Program-made: the position numbers and the translations under genes | In this document: positions 1 through 8,745 of the stretch, piece by piece | Position numbering within the stretch: position 1 is the first letter of the stretch | Layout: every line of letters starts with the position of its first letter | DNA from: Tsuneonella aeria | Lineage (GTDB): Bacteria; Pseudomonadota; Alphaproteobacteria; Sphingomonadales; Sphingomonadaceae | Direction of reading: 5' to 3' | DNA: 64,000 bases | Assembly: GCF_009827495.1 (NCBI RefSeq) | Contig: NZ_WTZA01000001.1 | Coordinates: 1,934,001-1,998,000, forward strand | Notes under the pieces: generated by a model | What the model saw: only the letters and a program-made list of their open reading frames with translations | Told to the model about the DNA's origin: nothing | Databases searched by the model: none

Positions 1-1
1 C

Positions 2-469
2 ATCGGCGACGTGACGATCGGCGCGGATTCCAGCGTGTGGTACAATTGCGTCCTGCGCGCCGATACCAGCCGGATCGTGATCGGGGCGCGAACGAATATT
101 CAGGACGGCAGCGTGCTCCACTGCGATCCGGCGCGGCCCGGCGATCCCGATGGCGCGCCGCTGATCGTCGGCGATGACGTGCTGGTCGGCCATATGGCCA
201 TGCTGCACGGCTGCCGCATCGCGGACCGCGGCTTCGTCGGGCTGGGTGCGATCGCGATGAACAAGGCGGTGATCGGAAGCGATGCCATGCTGGCGGCCGG
301 CGCCATGCTGACCGAAGGCAAGGTCATTGCCGACCGCGAGCTGTGGGGCGGGCGCCCCGCGCGCAAGATGCGCGATCTCGACGACATGGCCATCGCCGGC
401 ATGCGCATGGGCGTCGCCCATTATGCCGAGAACGCCAAGGCCCATGCGGCCGCGGTGGGCGGGCTCTAG
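2..469 (+). CDS. Gamma-class carbonic anhydrase-like protein, 5' end missing
   Basis: The frame is open from the window edge, so the N-terminus, probably 20-25 residues, lies outside. What remains is a left-handed beta-helix hexapeptide-repeat protein of the gamma-carbonic anhydrase/YrdA/PaaY family. The visible part carries NIQDGSVLH followed by VGHMAMLHGC, which hold the three histidines that bind the metal at the trimer interface in this family. The C-terminal helix (about the last 35 residues) is also typical. Known family role: reversible CO2 hydration or a related metal-dependent reaction in the cytoplasm; many bacterial members have no proven activity, so the substrate is uncertain. 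The gene converges with the DUF1993 gene. Confidence 0.88.
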   Translation: MGDVTIGADSSVWYNCVLRADTSRIVIGARTNIQDGSVLHCDPARPGDPDGAPLIVGDDVLVGHMAMLHGCRIADRGFVGLGAIAMNKAVIGSDAMLAAGAMLTEGKVIADRELWGGRPARKMRDLDDMAIAGMRMGVAHYAENAKAHAAAVGGL

Positions 470-470
470 C

Positions 471-516
471 GACGCGCGGAGGCGGCGCGTCCTGGCGTGG
501 GCGCGAAGGTTGCGCC
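471..516. terminator. Two GC-rich inverted repeats between convergent genes
   Basis: The short gap between the convergent carbonic anhydrase and DUF1993 genes contains GACGCGC/GCGCGTC (471-477 and 485-491) and GGCGC/GCGCC (500-504 and 512-516). Both can form hairpins on either strand. There is no T-run, so these are not classical intrinsic terminators. A role in ending both transcripts is inferred only from position. Confidence 0.3.
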
Positions 517-527
517 GCGCGACTTGG

Positions 528-1040
528 CTATTCCGCTGGCCTTGCCGCGTACCGCGCCATGTGCGGCAGGAAATCCGCCTTGCCGAGTGCCAGCCCATCG
601 CGGCGCAACAGGGCGTAGGCCATCGAGGCGTGGAAATAGAGATTGGGCATCGACCAGTCGCGCACGAATTCCTGCGCCGACATGACGAACCGCATGCCGT
701 TCGGAAGCGTCATGTCGACCTGCTCGTCAGGGGCCAGCCACTCTTTCTGCGCCCAATCGGGGACTTGCGTCCGAACGGCCTCCAGTCGTGCGCGCACTTC
801 CGGCCATGAACCATAGGGCGTCTCGTCGAGCGGGATCGCGGCGCCGGCGGCGCGTGTCAGCGCGATGATCACCTGGTTCAACGCGATGCGGAACTGCGTT
901 TCCAGCGCGAACATGTCGTCGGCCAGTTTCGCTGCAAGTGCGTCGTCGCCAAGGTCCGCCGCCTCGGCCCTGGCCGCCAGCCCGTCCAGTGTGCGCAGCG
1001 TGTTGGCAAATGTGATGCAGGCATCGTCGCGATAGGTCAT
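528..1040 (-). CDS. DUF1993 family protein
   Basis: A 170-residue protein matching the DUF1993 family in length and layout: an N-terminal helix bundle followed by the aromatic-rich stretch LYFHASMAYALLRRDG and a conserved F-x-PHM-R end near the C-terminus. DUF1993 proteins are small cytoplasmic proteins with a DinB-like helical fold; no biochemical function is established. There is no signal peptide or membrane segment. The gene lies 52 bp downstream of the DNA ligase on the same strand and may be the last gene of that transcript. The ATG at 1040 is the first reasonable start. Confidence 0.8.
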   Translation of the reverse strand: MTYRDDACITFANTLRTLDGLAARAEAADLGDDALAAKLADDMFALETQFRIALNQVIIALTRAAGAAIPLDETPYGSWPEVRARLEAVRTQVPDWAQKEWLAPDEQVDMTLPNGMRFVMSAQEFVRDWSMPNLYFHASMAYALLRRDGLALGKADFLPHMARYAARPAE

Positions 1041-1092
1041 CGGTGCGGTCCTCGTGCGGTATGCTACGGGTGTAGCGCGGACCGGCGTGCCA

Positions 1093-2685
1093 TCAATCGC
1101 GAATCAACGTGCGCAGCGCCTCGATCCGGTCCGCCTCGTGCGGCGGCTTGTCCCAGCGGATGCGGTGGATGCGCGGGAAACGCATGGCGAGGCCCGATTT
1201 GTGGCGTTTCGATTCGTGCACCGAATCGAACGCGACTTCGAACACCAGGCTGCGGTCGGTCTCCCGCACTGGGCCGAAACGGTTGACGGTGTGGTTGCGG
1301 ACATAGCGGTCGAGTTTCTTCAGCTCCTCGTCGGTGAACCCGAAATAGGCCTTGCCGACAGGCAGCAGCTCGGCGCCCGCATCCGGGTCGCCGTCCCAGC
1401 AGCCGAAGGTGTAGTCGGAATAGAAGCTGCTGCGCTTCCCGCTGCCGCGCTGGGCGTACATCAGCACCGCATCGATCAGCAGCGGATCGCGCTTCCACTT
1501 GTACCACAGCCCGGTCTTGCGCCCCGGGATGTAGGGCGAATCGCGGCGCTTGAGCATCAGCCCCTCGATCGCGTCATCGCGTGCGCCCGCGCGGATTCGG
1601 GCGAGGTCCTCGAAGTTTTCGGCCGGGATCACCGCGCTCAAGTCGAAATGGCTGGCGGGCAGGCGGGGGACCAGCGCCTCCAGCAGGGCGCGGCGGTCCG
1701 ACCACGGCATCGCGCGCACGTCTTTCCCTTCAAGGATAAGCACATCGTACAATCGGACGAACGCAGGATACTCAAAGAGAATTCTCTTTGCGACGTTCTT
1801 GCGCCCCAGCCGCTGCTGCAGGGCGTTGAAGCTGGCCGCGCCGCCGGCCTCTCCGCCCTGGTGGCTGCCGCGCACCAACAGCTCCCCATCGAGCACCGCG
1901 TCCATCGGCAGCACGTCGAGCAACTCCGGGAAAGTGCCGGAAATATCGTCGCCCCCGCGCGAATATAGCCGCGTCTCGCCACCCATTCGGACGAGCTGGA
2001 CGCGGATGCCGTCCCACTTCCACTCCGCCGCGTAAGCGGCGAGATCGACGACTGTTTCCTCCAGCGGATGGGCCAGCATGAACGGCCGGAACGTGGGCAT
2101 GTTCGCCGTATCGGGCGCGTCGTGCCCATGCGCCGCCCAATCGAACAGAGGCTGATAAGGCGGAGCGAGCCCGTGCCAGTGCTCCTCCACATCCTCGATC
2201 CCCACCGCGAACGCTTGCGCGAAAGCAACCTTGGCGAGGCGGCTGGAGATGCCGATCCGCATGGCGCCGGTGGCGAGCTTGAGCAGCGCATAACGGCCCG
2301 AAGCGTCGAGCCGGTCCATCAGCGCGGGCAGTTCGAAAAAGACCGACCGGCGCGTCATTGCGGAGAGCAGCTCGACCGTTTCGCTGACCGTCGGCGGGTC
2401 GGGCGGATTGTCGGGTGCGGGCCACAGCAGGCTTGCGGTTTCCGCCGTGTCGCCGACGAAGTCACGGCTCAGTGTCCACAGCACGGGATCGACCCGCTCC
2501 ATCAGGATCGTGCGGATCGCCGATGCCTTGACGGCCGGGAAATCCAGCCCGTCGGTCAGCGCCGCCAGTGCCCACCCCCGGTCGGGATCGGGCGTCGCGC
2601 GGAGGTATTCAGCGATCAGGCGCAGCTTCTCGTTGCGGCTGCGCGTATAGACCAGCGCATCGATCAGGGCGGCGAGTGCTTCCAA
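1093..2685 (-). CDS. ATP-dependent DNA ligase
   Basis: A 530-residue ATP-dependent DNA ligase. An N-terminal DNA-binding domain (about 1-200) is followed by the adenylation domain with the catalytic lysine K223 in the motif KWDGIR, then MDAVLDGELL (motif III-type), EGLMLKRRDSPY (motif IV) and GLWYKWKRD (motif V), and an OB-fold ending in FPRIHRIRWDK. This is the bacterial ligase form usually found with a metallo-beta-lactamase exonuclease, an Lhr-family helicase and a PdeM-like phosphoesterase; the exonuclease is nearby (3833-4837), but no helicase is in this window. It probably acts in DNA repair rather than replication. The start is a TTG two bases after the stop of the OmpA frame, which suggests translational coupling. 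No better start lies upstream. Confidence 0.92.
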   Translation of the reverse strand: MEALAALIDALVYTRSRNEKLRLIAEYLRATPDPDRGWALAALTDGLDFPAVKASAIRTILMERVDPVLWTLSRDFVGDTAETASLLWPAPDNPPDPPTVSETVELLSAMTRRSVFFELPALMDRLDASGRYALLKLATGAMRIGISSRLAKVAFAQAFAVGIEDVEEHWHGLAPPYQPLFDWAAHGHDAPDTANMPTFRPFMLAHPLEETVVDLAAYAAEWKWDGIRVQLVRMGGETRLYSRGGDDISGTFPELLDVLPMDAVLDGELLVRGSHQGGEAGGAASFNALQQRLGRKNVAKRILFEYPAFVRLYDVLILEGKDVRAMPWSDRRALLEALVPRLPASHFDLSAVIPAENFEDLARIRAGARDDAIEGLMLKRRDSPYIPGRKTGLWYKWKRDPLLIDAVLMYAQRGSGKRSSFYSDYTFGCWDGDPDAGAELLPVGKAYFGFTDEELKKLDRYVRNHTVNRFGPVRETDRSLVFEVAFDSVHESKRHKSGLAMRFPRIHRIRWDKPPHEADRIEALRTLIRD

Positions 2686-2687
2686 GG

Positions 2688-3188
2688 TCAGCTTGTCTTC
2701 GCGATAATCACTTCCACCCGCCGGTTTCGGCGCTGTCCTGCCGGATCGTCTTTCCCGTCAGGCGTCAGGTTGGCCGCGACCGGGCGCAATTCGCCGAACC
2801 CGCGAACCTCCAGCCGATCGCCCGGGATCATGCGGACATCCTTCAGGTAATCGCGCACCGCCATCGCGCGCCTTTCCGACAGCTTCTGATTGTAGCCGTC
2901 TTCGCCCTTGCTATCCGAATGCCCTTCTATCGCGACTTTCGCGCCCCCGCTCTGCGCGATCAGTTGCGCGACCTTGTCGAGCGTCGGACGCGCGTCGGGG
3001 CGAATGTCCGCCTTGTCGAAGTCGAACAGGACATCGCCCGGCAGCGCGACCACCGTTCCGCGCGCCGTTTCCGTGGCGCCGAGCTCGCTTCGGATCGCTT
3101 CGACCGACCCCACGCTGCTGGTCGAAATCCCGCCGATAGCCGTTCCGCCCGCGCCGGCTTCGGCAGCGCGCAGCGACGATCGCGACAC
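2688..3188 (-). CDS. OmpA-family peptidoglycan-binding domain, possibly the second half of a frameshifted lipoprotein
   Basis: This frame encodes a C-terminal OmpA/MotB-type domain: LFDFDKADIRPDARPTLDKVA, then GHSDSKGEDGYNQKLSERRA and NRRVEV, the usual motifs for binding meso-diaminopimelate in peptidoglycan. Read alone it would start at a GTG (3188) without a signal peptide, so it could not reach the periplasm. The frame stays open upstream through the A9 run at 3216-3224 and joins, after a -1 shift, the end of the upstream lipoprotein gene. The natural product is therefore probably one outer-membrane lipoprotein with this anchor domain, made by programmed frameshifting, or a single gene broken by a one-base indel. 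Confidence 0.72.
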   Translation of the reverse strand: MSRSSLRAAEAGAGGTAIGGISTSSVGSVEAIRSELGATETARGTVVALPGDVLFDFDKADIRPDARPTLDKVAQLIAQSGGAKVAIEGHSDSKGEDGYNQKLSERRAMAVRDYLKDVRMIPGDRLEVRGFGELRPVAANLTPDGKDDPAGQRRNRRVEVIIAKTS

Positions 3189-3211
3189 CTCACCCAGGTT
3201 GCGTGTGCTGC

Positions 3212-3224
3212 TCAGTTTTTTTTT
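3212..3224 (-). other. A-AAA-AAC slippery heptamer with immediate 0-frame stop (candidate -1 frameshift site)
   Basis: On the minus strand, nine A (3224-3216) are followed by C and TGA. In the lipoprotein frame this reads TCA AAA AAA AAC TGA, so the heptamer A AAA AAC is in the phase needed for a -1 slip and the 0-frame stop follows at once. After a -1 slip the ribosome enters the OmpA frame (AAA AAA CTG AGC), which is open to its natural end at 2688. A short stem GCGA/TCGC lies downstream; no strong pseudoknot is obvious. The same tract would also be prone to replication slippage or sequencing error. Confidence 0.55.
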
Positions 3225-3778
3225 GAGCCATCGTCCGAAAAGGCCGCCTCGCTCAAGGGGAGCGGAACGCGAAATCCGGGCGTGCTGGTGTATTGGCTGT
3301 CGGTCTGGTTGCCATCGTTGATAATCAGCGTCGCGCCGTCGGCGCTGGTGAGACGGCCGAGGAACACGAGCTCGGCCTGCATCCGCTGACCTGCCGGTAT
3401 CTGAAGCCGCGGATTGGCGGTGGGCGGCGAAAGGTAGAGTTTCGATCCGTCGCCCGCCACGATATACGTATTCTTGCTGTTGCCGCGGTTGAGCGTCTGC
3501 TCCCCGTCGTCACCATTGGTGATCGTGGCTACGATCACCGTCTCGCTCGGCTTCGCCTGAATGGAATTGATCTGCAGGATGACGCCGTTGGGATGGGCCT
3601 GCTGGATATCCAGAGGCATGGGTTTTCCGCCGCCGACCAGCTTGGACAGGATCGAAGGGCCTTCCGGCGTCAGATCCTGCTGGGCATCGGCGTCCTGCGC
3701 TTCGGAAGACGTTTCCGCGTCGCCACATGCGCTCAACAGTGCGCAGGCCGCGATCATCGTCACGAACGTCTTTTTCAC
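3212..3778 (-). CDS. Lipoprotein, N-terminal part of a probable lipoprotein-OmpA protein
   Basis: A GTG start at 3778 fits best: a GGAGG lies five bases upstream, and the product begins with a clean lipoprotein signal (KK, a hydrophobic core, lipobox LSAC, then CGD). A TTG at 3793 would place the signal peptide too far in. The mature part (about 170 residues) has a linker rich in Asp and Gln, then a beta-rich domain with QAHPNGVILQINSI and a region like periplasmic immunoglobulin-type domains; I do not recognise the family. It ends KKN-stop directly on the slippery sequence that joins it to the OmpA frame. Its likely place is the periplasm, attached to a membrane by lipid. Confidence 0.75.
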   Translation of the reverse strand: MKKTFVTMIAACALLSACGDAETSSEAQDADAQQDLTPEGPSILSKLVGGGKPMPLDIQQAHPNGVILQINSIQAKPSETVIVATITNGDDGEQTLNRGNSKNTYIVAGDGSKLYLSPPTANPRLQIPAGQRMQAELVFLGRLTSADGATLIINDGNQTDSQYTSTPGFRVPLPLSEAAFSDDGSKKN

Positions 3779-3832
3779 AGTGCTTTCCTCCAACTGCTGT
3801 TTCCGCTCAACGGCATGCGTTGCCCCGCGTTC

Positions 3833-4837
3833 CTAGTCATCCTCGTCCTCGTATCCCACCAGCGCCAGGGCACGCGCCTTGCGCTGGTGGAGCTGGTGCC
3901 AACGCAGCAGCGCTTCCTCGCGGCCATGGGTGATCCAGGTTTCGGCCGGGTTTACCTCCTCGATCGTGCGGGTGAGTTCGCCCCAGTCGGCGTGGTCGGA
4001 AATGATCAGCGGCAGCTCCACGTTGCGCTGCCGGGCGCGCTGGCGGACGCGCATCCAGCCCGATGCCATCGCGGTGATCGGTTCGGGCAGCCGCCTGCTC
4101 CAGCGGTCATTGAGCGCGGACGGGGGGCACATCACCACGCGGCCACGCATCGTGTCTTTCGTCGAGTCGCTGACCAGGCGCAGGTCCCCCAGCGGCACGC
4201 CGAAATCCTCGTAGAGGCGGCACATTTTTTCCAGCGCGCCGTGGAGGTATATCGGCTCGTGGTATCCGGCCACGCGCAATTCGGCGATCACCCGCTGCGC
4301 CTTCCCCAACGCATAGGCACCGACCAGCACGCAGGCGTCAGGATGGGCGGCGAGCCGGGCCAGCAGCTTGTCCATCTCCTCCGCGATCGGGGGGTGGGTG
4401 AAAAGCGGCAGGCCGAACGTCGCTTCGGTGATGAAGATGTCGCAAGGCGTCACTTCGAAGGGCGGGCACGTGGGATCCGGGCGGCGCTTGTAGTCCCCCG
4501 TCACCACGACTCGCTCGCCCGCATGCTCCAGCAGGATTTGCGCGCTGCCTAGGACATGGCCGGCGGGAATGTAGGTCGCGTCGACCCCGCCCTTCAGCCG
4601 GATCGTCTCGCCGTATCGGACCGGCACCGCGCCGTCCCGCGTGTCGTAGCGCAAGTCCATGATGGCCAGCGTTTCCGGCGTGGCGACGGTAACGCCGTGC
4701 CCACCGCGTGCATGATCGGCATGGCCGTGCGTGACCAGCGCATGGCCGACAGGGCGGGCGGGGTCGATCCAGGTATCCGCCGGGACCACGTGGATGCCCC
4801 ACGGCTCGGGCCGGATCCATGCGAAGTCGCGCGCCAT
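3833..4837 (-). CDS. Ligase-associated DNA exonuclease (metallo-beta-lactamase fold)
   Basis: The protein has the metallo-beta-lactamase signature HGHADH near residue 40, then PAGHVLGSAQ, GDYKRRPDP, TEATFG, GAYALGKAQR, SDHADW and THGREE. This combination is that of the beta-CASP-like exonucleases annotated as ligase-associated DNA exonucleases, which belong to the same repair gene set as the ATP-dependent ligase at 1093-2685. It is predicted to trim DNA ends with two bound metal ions in the cytoplasm. The ATG at 4837 is preferred; a TTG at 4849 would add four residues, and neither has a clear ribosome-binding site. The gene is followed by the lipoprotein and OmpA frames, then the ligase, all on one strand. 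Confidence 0.88.
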   Translation of the reverse strand: MARDFAWIRPEPWGIHVVPADTWIDPARPVGHALVTHGHADHARGGHGVTVATPETLAIMDLRYDTRDGAVPVRYGETIRLKGGVDATYIPAGHVLGSAQILLEHAGERVVVTGDYKRRPDPTCPPFEVTPCDIFITEATFGLPLFTHPPIAEEMDKLLARLAAHPDACVLVGAYALGKAQRVIAELRVAGYHEPIYLHGALEKMCRLYEDFGVPLGDLRLVSDSTKDTMRGRVVMCPPSALNDRWSRRLPEPITAMASGWMRVRQRARQRNVELPLIISDHADWGELTRTIEEVNPAETWITHGREEALLRWHQLHQRKARALALVGYEDEDD

Positions 4838-4867
4838 CGGATGTGTCAATCAGCCGGGCGGGTACTC

Positions 4868-4906
4868 GGTTCCGGGACCGTCCGGAACCCCACCGGTTCC
4901 GGGTGG
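4868..4906. terminator. Overlapping hairpins built from three copies of a GGTTCCGG motif
   Basis: The 60-72 bp between clpA and the exonuclease gene contain GGTTCCGG (4868-4875), its exact complement CCGGAACC (4882-4889) and another CCGGTTCCGG (4893-4902). Two alternative stems are possible: 4868-4875 with 4882-4889, and CCACC/GGTGG at 4890-4894 with 4902-4906. The middle copy can also pair with the third. No T-run follows on either strand. It probably ends or weakens transcription from clpA into the exonuclease gene; this is an inference from position. Confidence 0.4.
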
Positions 4907-4909
4907 CTC

Positions 4910-7273
4910 CTAGTCCTCGGACTTGCTCTCGGACGCCTCGGCCGCGGGTTTGTCCTTCCCGGCGGTCCTGGCCTTGCGTGACGCCTTCCCCTTGGGAGGG
5001 GCCGGCGTGAGCTCGAACGCGGGCTGGTCGTGCTTCACCGTCACATGCACTTCCCCCCCATCGGCGAGCTTGCCGAACAAGAGTTCCTCGGCCAGCGGCT
5101 GCTTGATCTTTTCCTGGATCAGGCGGCTCATCGGACGGGCGCCGTAAAGCTTGTCATAACCGCGATCCGCCAGCCACGCCCGCGCATCGCCGTCGAACTG
5201 GATGTGAACGTTCTGCTCGGCCAGCTGCAGCTCGAGCTGGAGGATGAACTTGTCCACCACCCGCGCCACGGTCTCGCGGCCCAGGTAGGTGAACGGAACG
5301 ATCGCATCGAGCCGGTTGCGGAATTCCGGCGTGAACATGCGCTTCACCGCCTCTTCCTGCGCGTCTTCCTTGGACACGTCGCCGAACCCGATGCCCTGGC
5401 GCGCCATGTCGCTCGCGCCGGCGTTGGTGGTCATGATTAGCACGACGTTGCGGAAATCGACCGTCTTGCCGTGATGATCGGTCAGGCGGCCGTTATCCAT
5501 CACCTGCAGCAGGATGTTGAACAGGTCGGGGTGCGCTTTCTCGATCTCGTCGAGCAGCAGGACGCTATGCGGCTGCTGGTCGACCGCGTCGGTCAGCAGG
5601 CCGCCCTGATCATACCCGACATAGCCCGGGGGCGCGCCGATCAACCGGCTGACCGAATGGCGTTCCATGTATTCCGACATGTCGAAGCGCTGCAGCGGAA
5701 TGCCCATGATGCTGGCGAGCTGGCGCGCAACTTCGGTCTTGCCGACACCGGTTGGGCCGGAGAACAGGAAGCTGCCGATGGGCTTGTCCGGATCGCGCAG
5801 CCCCGCGCGGGAAAGCTTCATCGCGGTCGACAGTTTTTTCACCGCCGCGTCCTGGCCGTAGACGACCTGCTTTAAGTCACGCTCCAGGTGCTCCAGCGCC
5901 TTCTTGTCGTCGCTCGACACGCTCTTGGGCGGGATGCGGGCCATCGTCGCGATGACCTGCTCGATCTCGCGCGCGGTGATCTTTTTCTTCCGCTTGGATG
6001 GCGGCACCAGCATCTGCATCGCGCCGACTTCGTCGATCACGTCGATCGCCTTGTCGGGCAACTTGCGGTCGTTGATGTAGCGTGCCGACAGTTCGACGGC
6101 GGTCTTGATCGCGTCGGGCGTGTAGGTGACTTTGTGGTGTTCCTCGAACGCCGTGCGCAGGCCGCGCAGGATCTTGATCGTGTCCTCGATCGTGGGTTCG
6201 TTCACGTCGATCTTCTGGAATCGGCGCAGCAGCGCGCGATCCTTTTCGAAGTGGTTGCGGAATTCCTTGTACGTGGTCGAGCCGATGCAGCGGATGGTGC
6301 CGCCGCTCAGCGCCGGCTTCAGCAGATTGGATGCGTCCATCGCGCCGCCGCTGGTGGCCCCGGCGCCAATTACCGTGTGAATTTCGTCGATGAACAGCAC
6401 CGCATGCGGGAGCTTTTCGAGCTCGGAGACGACCTGCTTCAGCCGCTCCTCGAAATCGCCGCGATAGCGGGTGCCCGCCAGCAGCGCGCCCATGTCGAGG
6501 CTGTAGATCACCGCCGGCTCCAGCACTTCGGGCACGTCGCCTTCGACGATCTTGCGGGCGAGCCCTTCGGCGATGGCGGTCTTGCCGACACCGGGATCGC
6601 CCACGTAGAGCGGGTTGTTCTTGCTTCGCCGGCAGAGAATCTGGACCGTCCGGTCGACTTCCGGCCCGCGGCCGATCAGCGGGTCGACTTTGCCGTTCCG
6701 CGCCTTTTCATTGAGGTTCACGGTAAACTGGTCGAGCGCGGAGGCATCCTTGCCCCCCTTGGTCTCGGCCTTGCCCTCCTCTCCGCCCGCGGCCGAATCG
6801 GTGCCCTGCGGCGGTTTGATGTCGGCCGGCTTGCCACCCTTGCCGATGCCGTGGCTGATGTAGCTTACTGCATCCAGCCGGCTCATGTCCTGCTGCTGCA
6901 GGAAATAGACTGCGTAGCTGTCACGTTCGGAAAACAGGGCGACGAGCACGTTGGCGCCGGTCACGGTATCCTTGCCGCTCGACTGGACGTGCAGGATCGC
7001 GCGCTGGATCACCCGCTGGAACCCCGCGGTGGGTTGCGGATCGGCCCGCTCGGAAGTTTCCAGCTTCTGGTATTCCTCGTCGAGGTATCGGCGCACCACC
7101 TCGCCCAGCTCGGCCAGGTCGACCCCGCACGCGATCATGACCTGTGCCGCATCGTCATCGTCGATCAGCGCGAGCAGCAGGTGTTCCAGCGTCGCGTATT
7201 CGTGATGGCGTTCGGACGCCCCATGGAGCGCCGCGTGCAGGGATTTTTCGAGGTTCTGGGCGAAACTGGGCAT
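4910..7273 (-). CDS. clpA: ATP-dependent Clp protease ATP-binding subunit ClpA
   Basis: A 787-residue ClpA. The double Clp N domain spans about residues 1-140, then an acidic and Lys-rich linker (about 140-180). The first AAA+ module has Walker A GDPGVGKT at 225-232 and Walker B VLFIDEIH at 292-299; the second has Walker A GPTGVGKT at 506-513 and [11 protein letters not shown]. The C-terminal sensor region [13 protein letters not shown] is present. ClpA unfolds proteins and feeds them to ClpP. A Lys/Ala-rich tail of about 35 residues ([13 protein letters not shown] and onward) extends past the usual end. No clpS is adjacent, although clpS often precedes clpA. The ATG at 7273 is clear. Confidence 0.97.
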   Translation of the reverse strand: MPSFAQNLEKSLHAALHGASERHHEYATLEHLLLALIDDDDAAQVMIACGVDLAELGEVVRRYLDEEYQKLETSERADPQPTAGFQRVIQRAILHVQSSGKDTVTGANVLVALFSERDSYAVYFLQQQDMSRLDAVSYISHGIGKGGKPADIKPPQGTDSAAGGEEGKAETKGGKDASALDQFTVNLNEKARNGKVDPLIGRGPEVDRTVQILCRRSKNNPLYVGDPGVGKTAIAEGLARKIVEGDVPEVLEPAVIYSLDMGALLAGTRYRGDFEERLKQVVSELEKLPHAVLFIDEIHTVIGAGATSGGAMDASNLLKPALSGGTIRCIGSTTYKEFRNHFEKDRALLRRFQKIDVNEPTIEDTIKILRGLRTAFEEHHKVTYTPDAIKTAVELSARYINDRKLPDKAIDVIDEVGAMQMLVPPSKRKKKITAREIEQVIATMARIPPKSVSSDDKKALEHLERDLKQVVYGQDAAVKKLSTAMKLSRAGLRDPDKPIGSFLFSGPTGVGKTEVARQLASIMGIPLQRFDMSEYMERHSVSRLIGAPPGYVGYDQGGLLTDAVDQQPHSVLLLDEIEKAHPDLFNILLQVMDNGRLTDHHGKTVDFRNVVLIMTTNAGASDMARQGIGFGDVSKEDAQEEAVKRMFTPEFRNRLDAIVPFTYLGRETVARVVDKFILQLELQLAEQNVHIQFDGDARAWLADRGYDKLYGARPMSRLIQEKIKQPLAEELLFGKLADGGEVHVTVKHDQPAFELTPAPPKGKASRKARTAGKDKPAAEASESKSED

Positions 7274-7428
7274 TCAGGTATCTTTCGTCAGCGAACGTGA
7301 ACGCGCGATTGCGCGCAACTGGGGGGCAGCGGGTAGGATCGGCGGCCGGGCGCGCGCCGTGATCGCGTGTGCCCGAACGGGCCTGCCATCGATATGGGAG
7401 AGCCTTCGCCGATTGCGAGGGCCGGCGG

Positions 7429-7632
7429 TCATGTACGCGGCTTGCCGAACAGGGCGTCGGCGGCGCTTCGATGGGCCGCGGACTTGCGCCGGTGATCGGC
7501 CACCCGCGCGATTTCCGCCTCCAGCAGCGCGATCCGGTCGTCCAGTTCGGCGAGGGAATAGGGAGACAGGTCCTCCTTCGCGAGGAGGCTGGCCGCGTCA
7601 CCTTTGGGGCGGGGACGGTTGTCGTCGTCCAT
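7429..7632 (-). CDS. DUF1192 family small protein
   Basis: A 67-residue protein beginning MDDDNRPRPK and containing LSPYSLAELDDRIALLEAEIARV and a C-terminal ADALFGK, the pattern of DUF1192, a family of short coiled-coil proteins found mostly in Alphaproteobacteria and without a known function. The central part (about residues 22-50) is predicted to form a coiled coil. The ATG at 7632 matches the family start; an in-frame TTG further upstream (7668) would add twelve unrelated residues. It is divergent from the quinone oxidoreductase gene and separated from clpA by about 155 bp in which I see no gene. Confidence 0.82.
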   Translation of the reverse strand: MDDDNRPRPKGDAASLLAKEDLSPYSLAELDDRIALLEAEIARVADHRRKSAAHRSAADALFGKPRT

Positions 7633-7734
7633 CCGCGAATCTTCGCGCTTGCGCCCGCTTGCTGTCAATGGCCGGCACGGCTACCCGCAGCACGCGCGGC
7701 GCGTTGTCGCATTCGCGCAACAGGGGTGACACGC

Positions 7735-8745
7735 ATGGGACAGCCGATACCCGCAACGATGACCGCGATGGGCCTCGATGCGCCCGGCGGTCCGGAGGTA
7801 TTCCGGGAAGAAACGCTGCCGGTGCCAAGGCCCGGTCCGGACGAAGTGCTGATCCGGGTCGCCTATGCCGGGGTCAACCGGCCCGACGTGATCCAGCGCC
7901 AGGGGTTCTATCCGGCACCGCCCGGTGCTTCGCCGATACCGGGTCTGGAGGTCGCGGGCGAGGTTGTGTCGCAAGGCGATGCCGTGGCGGGCGACCTCAT
8001 GGGCCAGTTGGTCTGCGCACTGGTCTCGGGCGGTGGGTACGCCGAATATTGCCTCGCGAACGCCAATCACTGCCTGCCGGTCCCCGCCGGGGTCTCGCTG
8101 GCAGAGGCGGCTGCGCTGCCCGAAACGCTGTTCACCGTGTGGCACAACGTATTCGAACGGGCCTATGCCCGCGAAGGCGAGATGCTGCTGGTCCACGGCG
8201 GCACCAGCGGTATCGGCACGATGGCGATCATGCTGGGCAAGGCGTTCGGCCTGACAGTCATCGCCACGGCCGGCAGCGCTGACAAGTGCGCCGCGATCCG
8301 CGCCCTGGGGGCGGACCTTGCGATCAACTACAAGACGCAGGATTTCGTGGAGGAGGTGAAGGCGTTCACGGGCGGTAACGGTGTGAACGTCGTGCTCGAC
8401 ATGGTTTCGGGAGATTACGTCGCGCGGAACCTCCAGTGCCTTGCCGAAGATGGCCGCCACGTCACCATTGCCGTGCTCGGTGGCCTCAAGGCGACGATCG
8501 ACATGGCGCTGGTGATGCGCAAGCGCCTGCACCTGACGGGTTCCACCCTCCGTGCGCGCTCTGCCGAATTCAAGACGCTGCTGGCCGACGAGATCGCGAA
8601 CAATGCCTGGCCGCTGGTGGCAGACGGGACGGTACGCCCGGTGATGGACCGGACGTTCCCCCTCGCGGACGTTTCTGCGGCGCACCTGCGGATGGAGCAA
8701 GGGGATCATATCGGAAAGATCGTACTGGCGGTCGCGGCAAGCTGA
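7735..8745 (+). CDS. NAD(P)H-quinone oxidoreductase, zinc-independent MDR family
   Basis: A 336-residue medium-chain dehydrogenase/reductase of the quinone oxidoreductase (PIG3/QorA-like) type. It opens with PGGPEVFREETLPVPRPGPDEVLIRV and GVNRPDVIQRQGFYPAPPG, typical of the family. The Rossmann domain has the nucleotide-binding loop HGGTSGIGTMAI near residue 155, and there are no structural zinc cysteines. It is expected to reduce quinones or enones with NADPH in the cytoplasm. The ATG at 7735 is chosen because the alignment begins there; the frame is open further upstream, but that part has no family resemblance. The gene stands alone, divergent from the DUF1192 gene. Confidence 0.88.
   Translation: MGQPIPATMTAMGLDAPGGPEVFREETLPVPRPGPDEVLIRVAYAGVNRPDVIQRQGFYPAPPGASPIPGLEVAGEVVSQGDAVAGDLMGQLVCALVSGGGYAEYCLANANHCLPVPAGVSLAEAAALPETLFTVWHNVFERAYAREGEMLLVHGGTSGIGTMAIMLGKAFGLTVIATAGSADKCAAIRALGADLAINYKTQDFVEEVKAFTGGNGVNVVLDMVSGDYVARNLQCLAEDGRHVTIAVLGGLKATIDMALVMRKRLHLTGSTLRARSAEFKTLLADEIANNAWPLVADGTVRPVMDRTFPLADVSAAHLRMEQGDHIGKIVLAVAAS

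Noticed and set aside
4844..4849. TTGACA on the minus strand at the start of the exonuclease gene as a -35 box
   Set aside because: No -10-like sequence lies 15-19 bases downstream, and this position is within or next to the coding region.
5888..7300. A 470-codon open frame on the plus strand opposite clpA
   Set aside because: It is the complementary frame of a highly expressed, GC-rich gene; its product is low-complexity (rich in Arg, Asp, Gly, Val) and resembles no family, while clpA is unmistakable.
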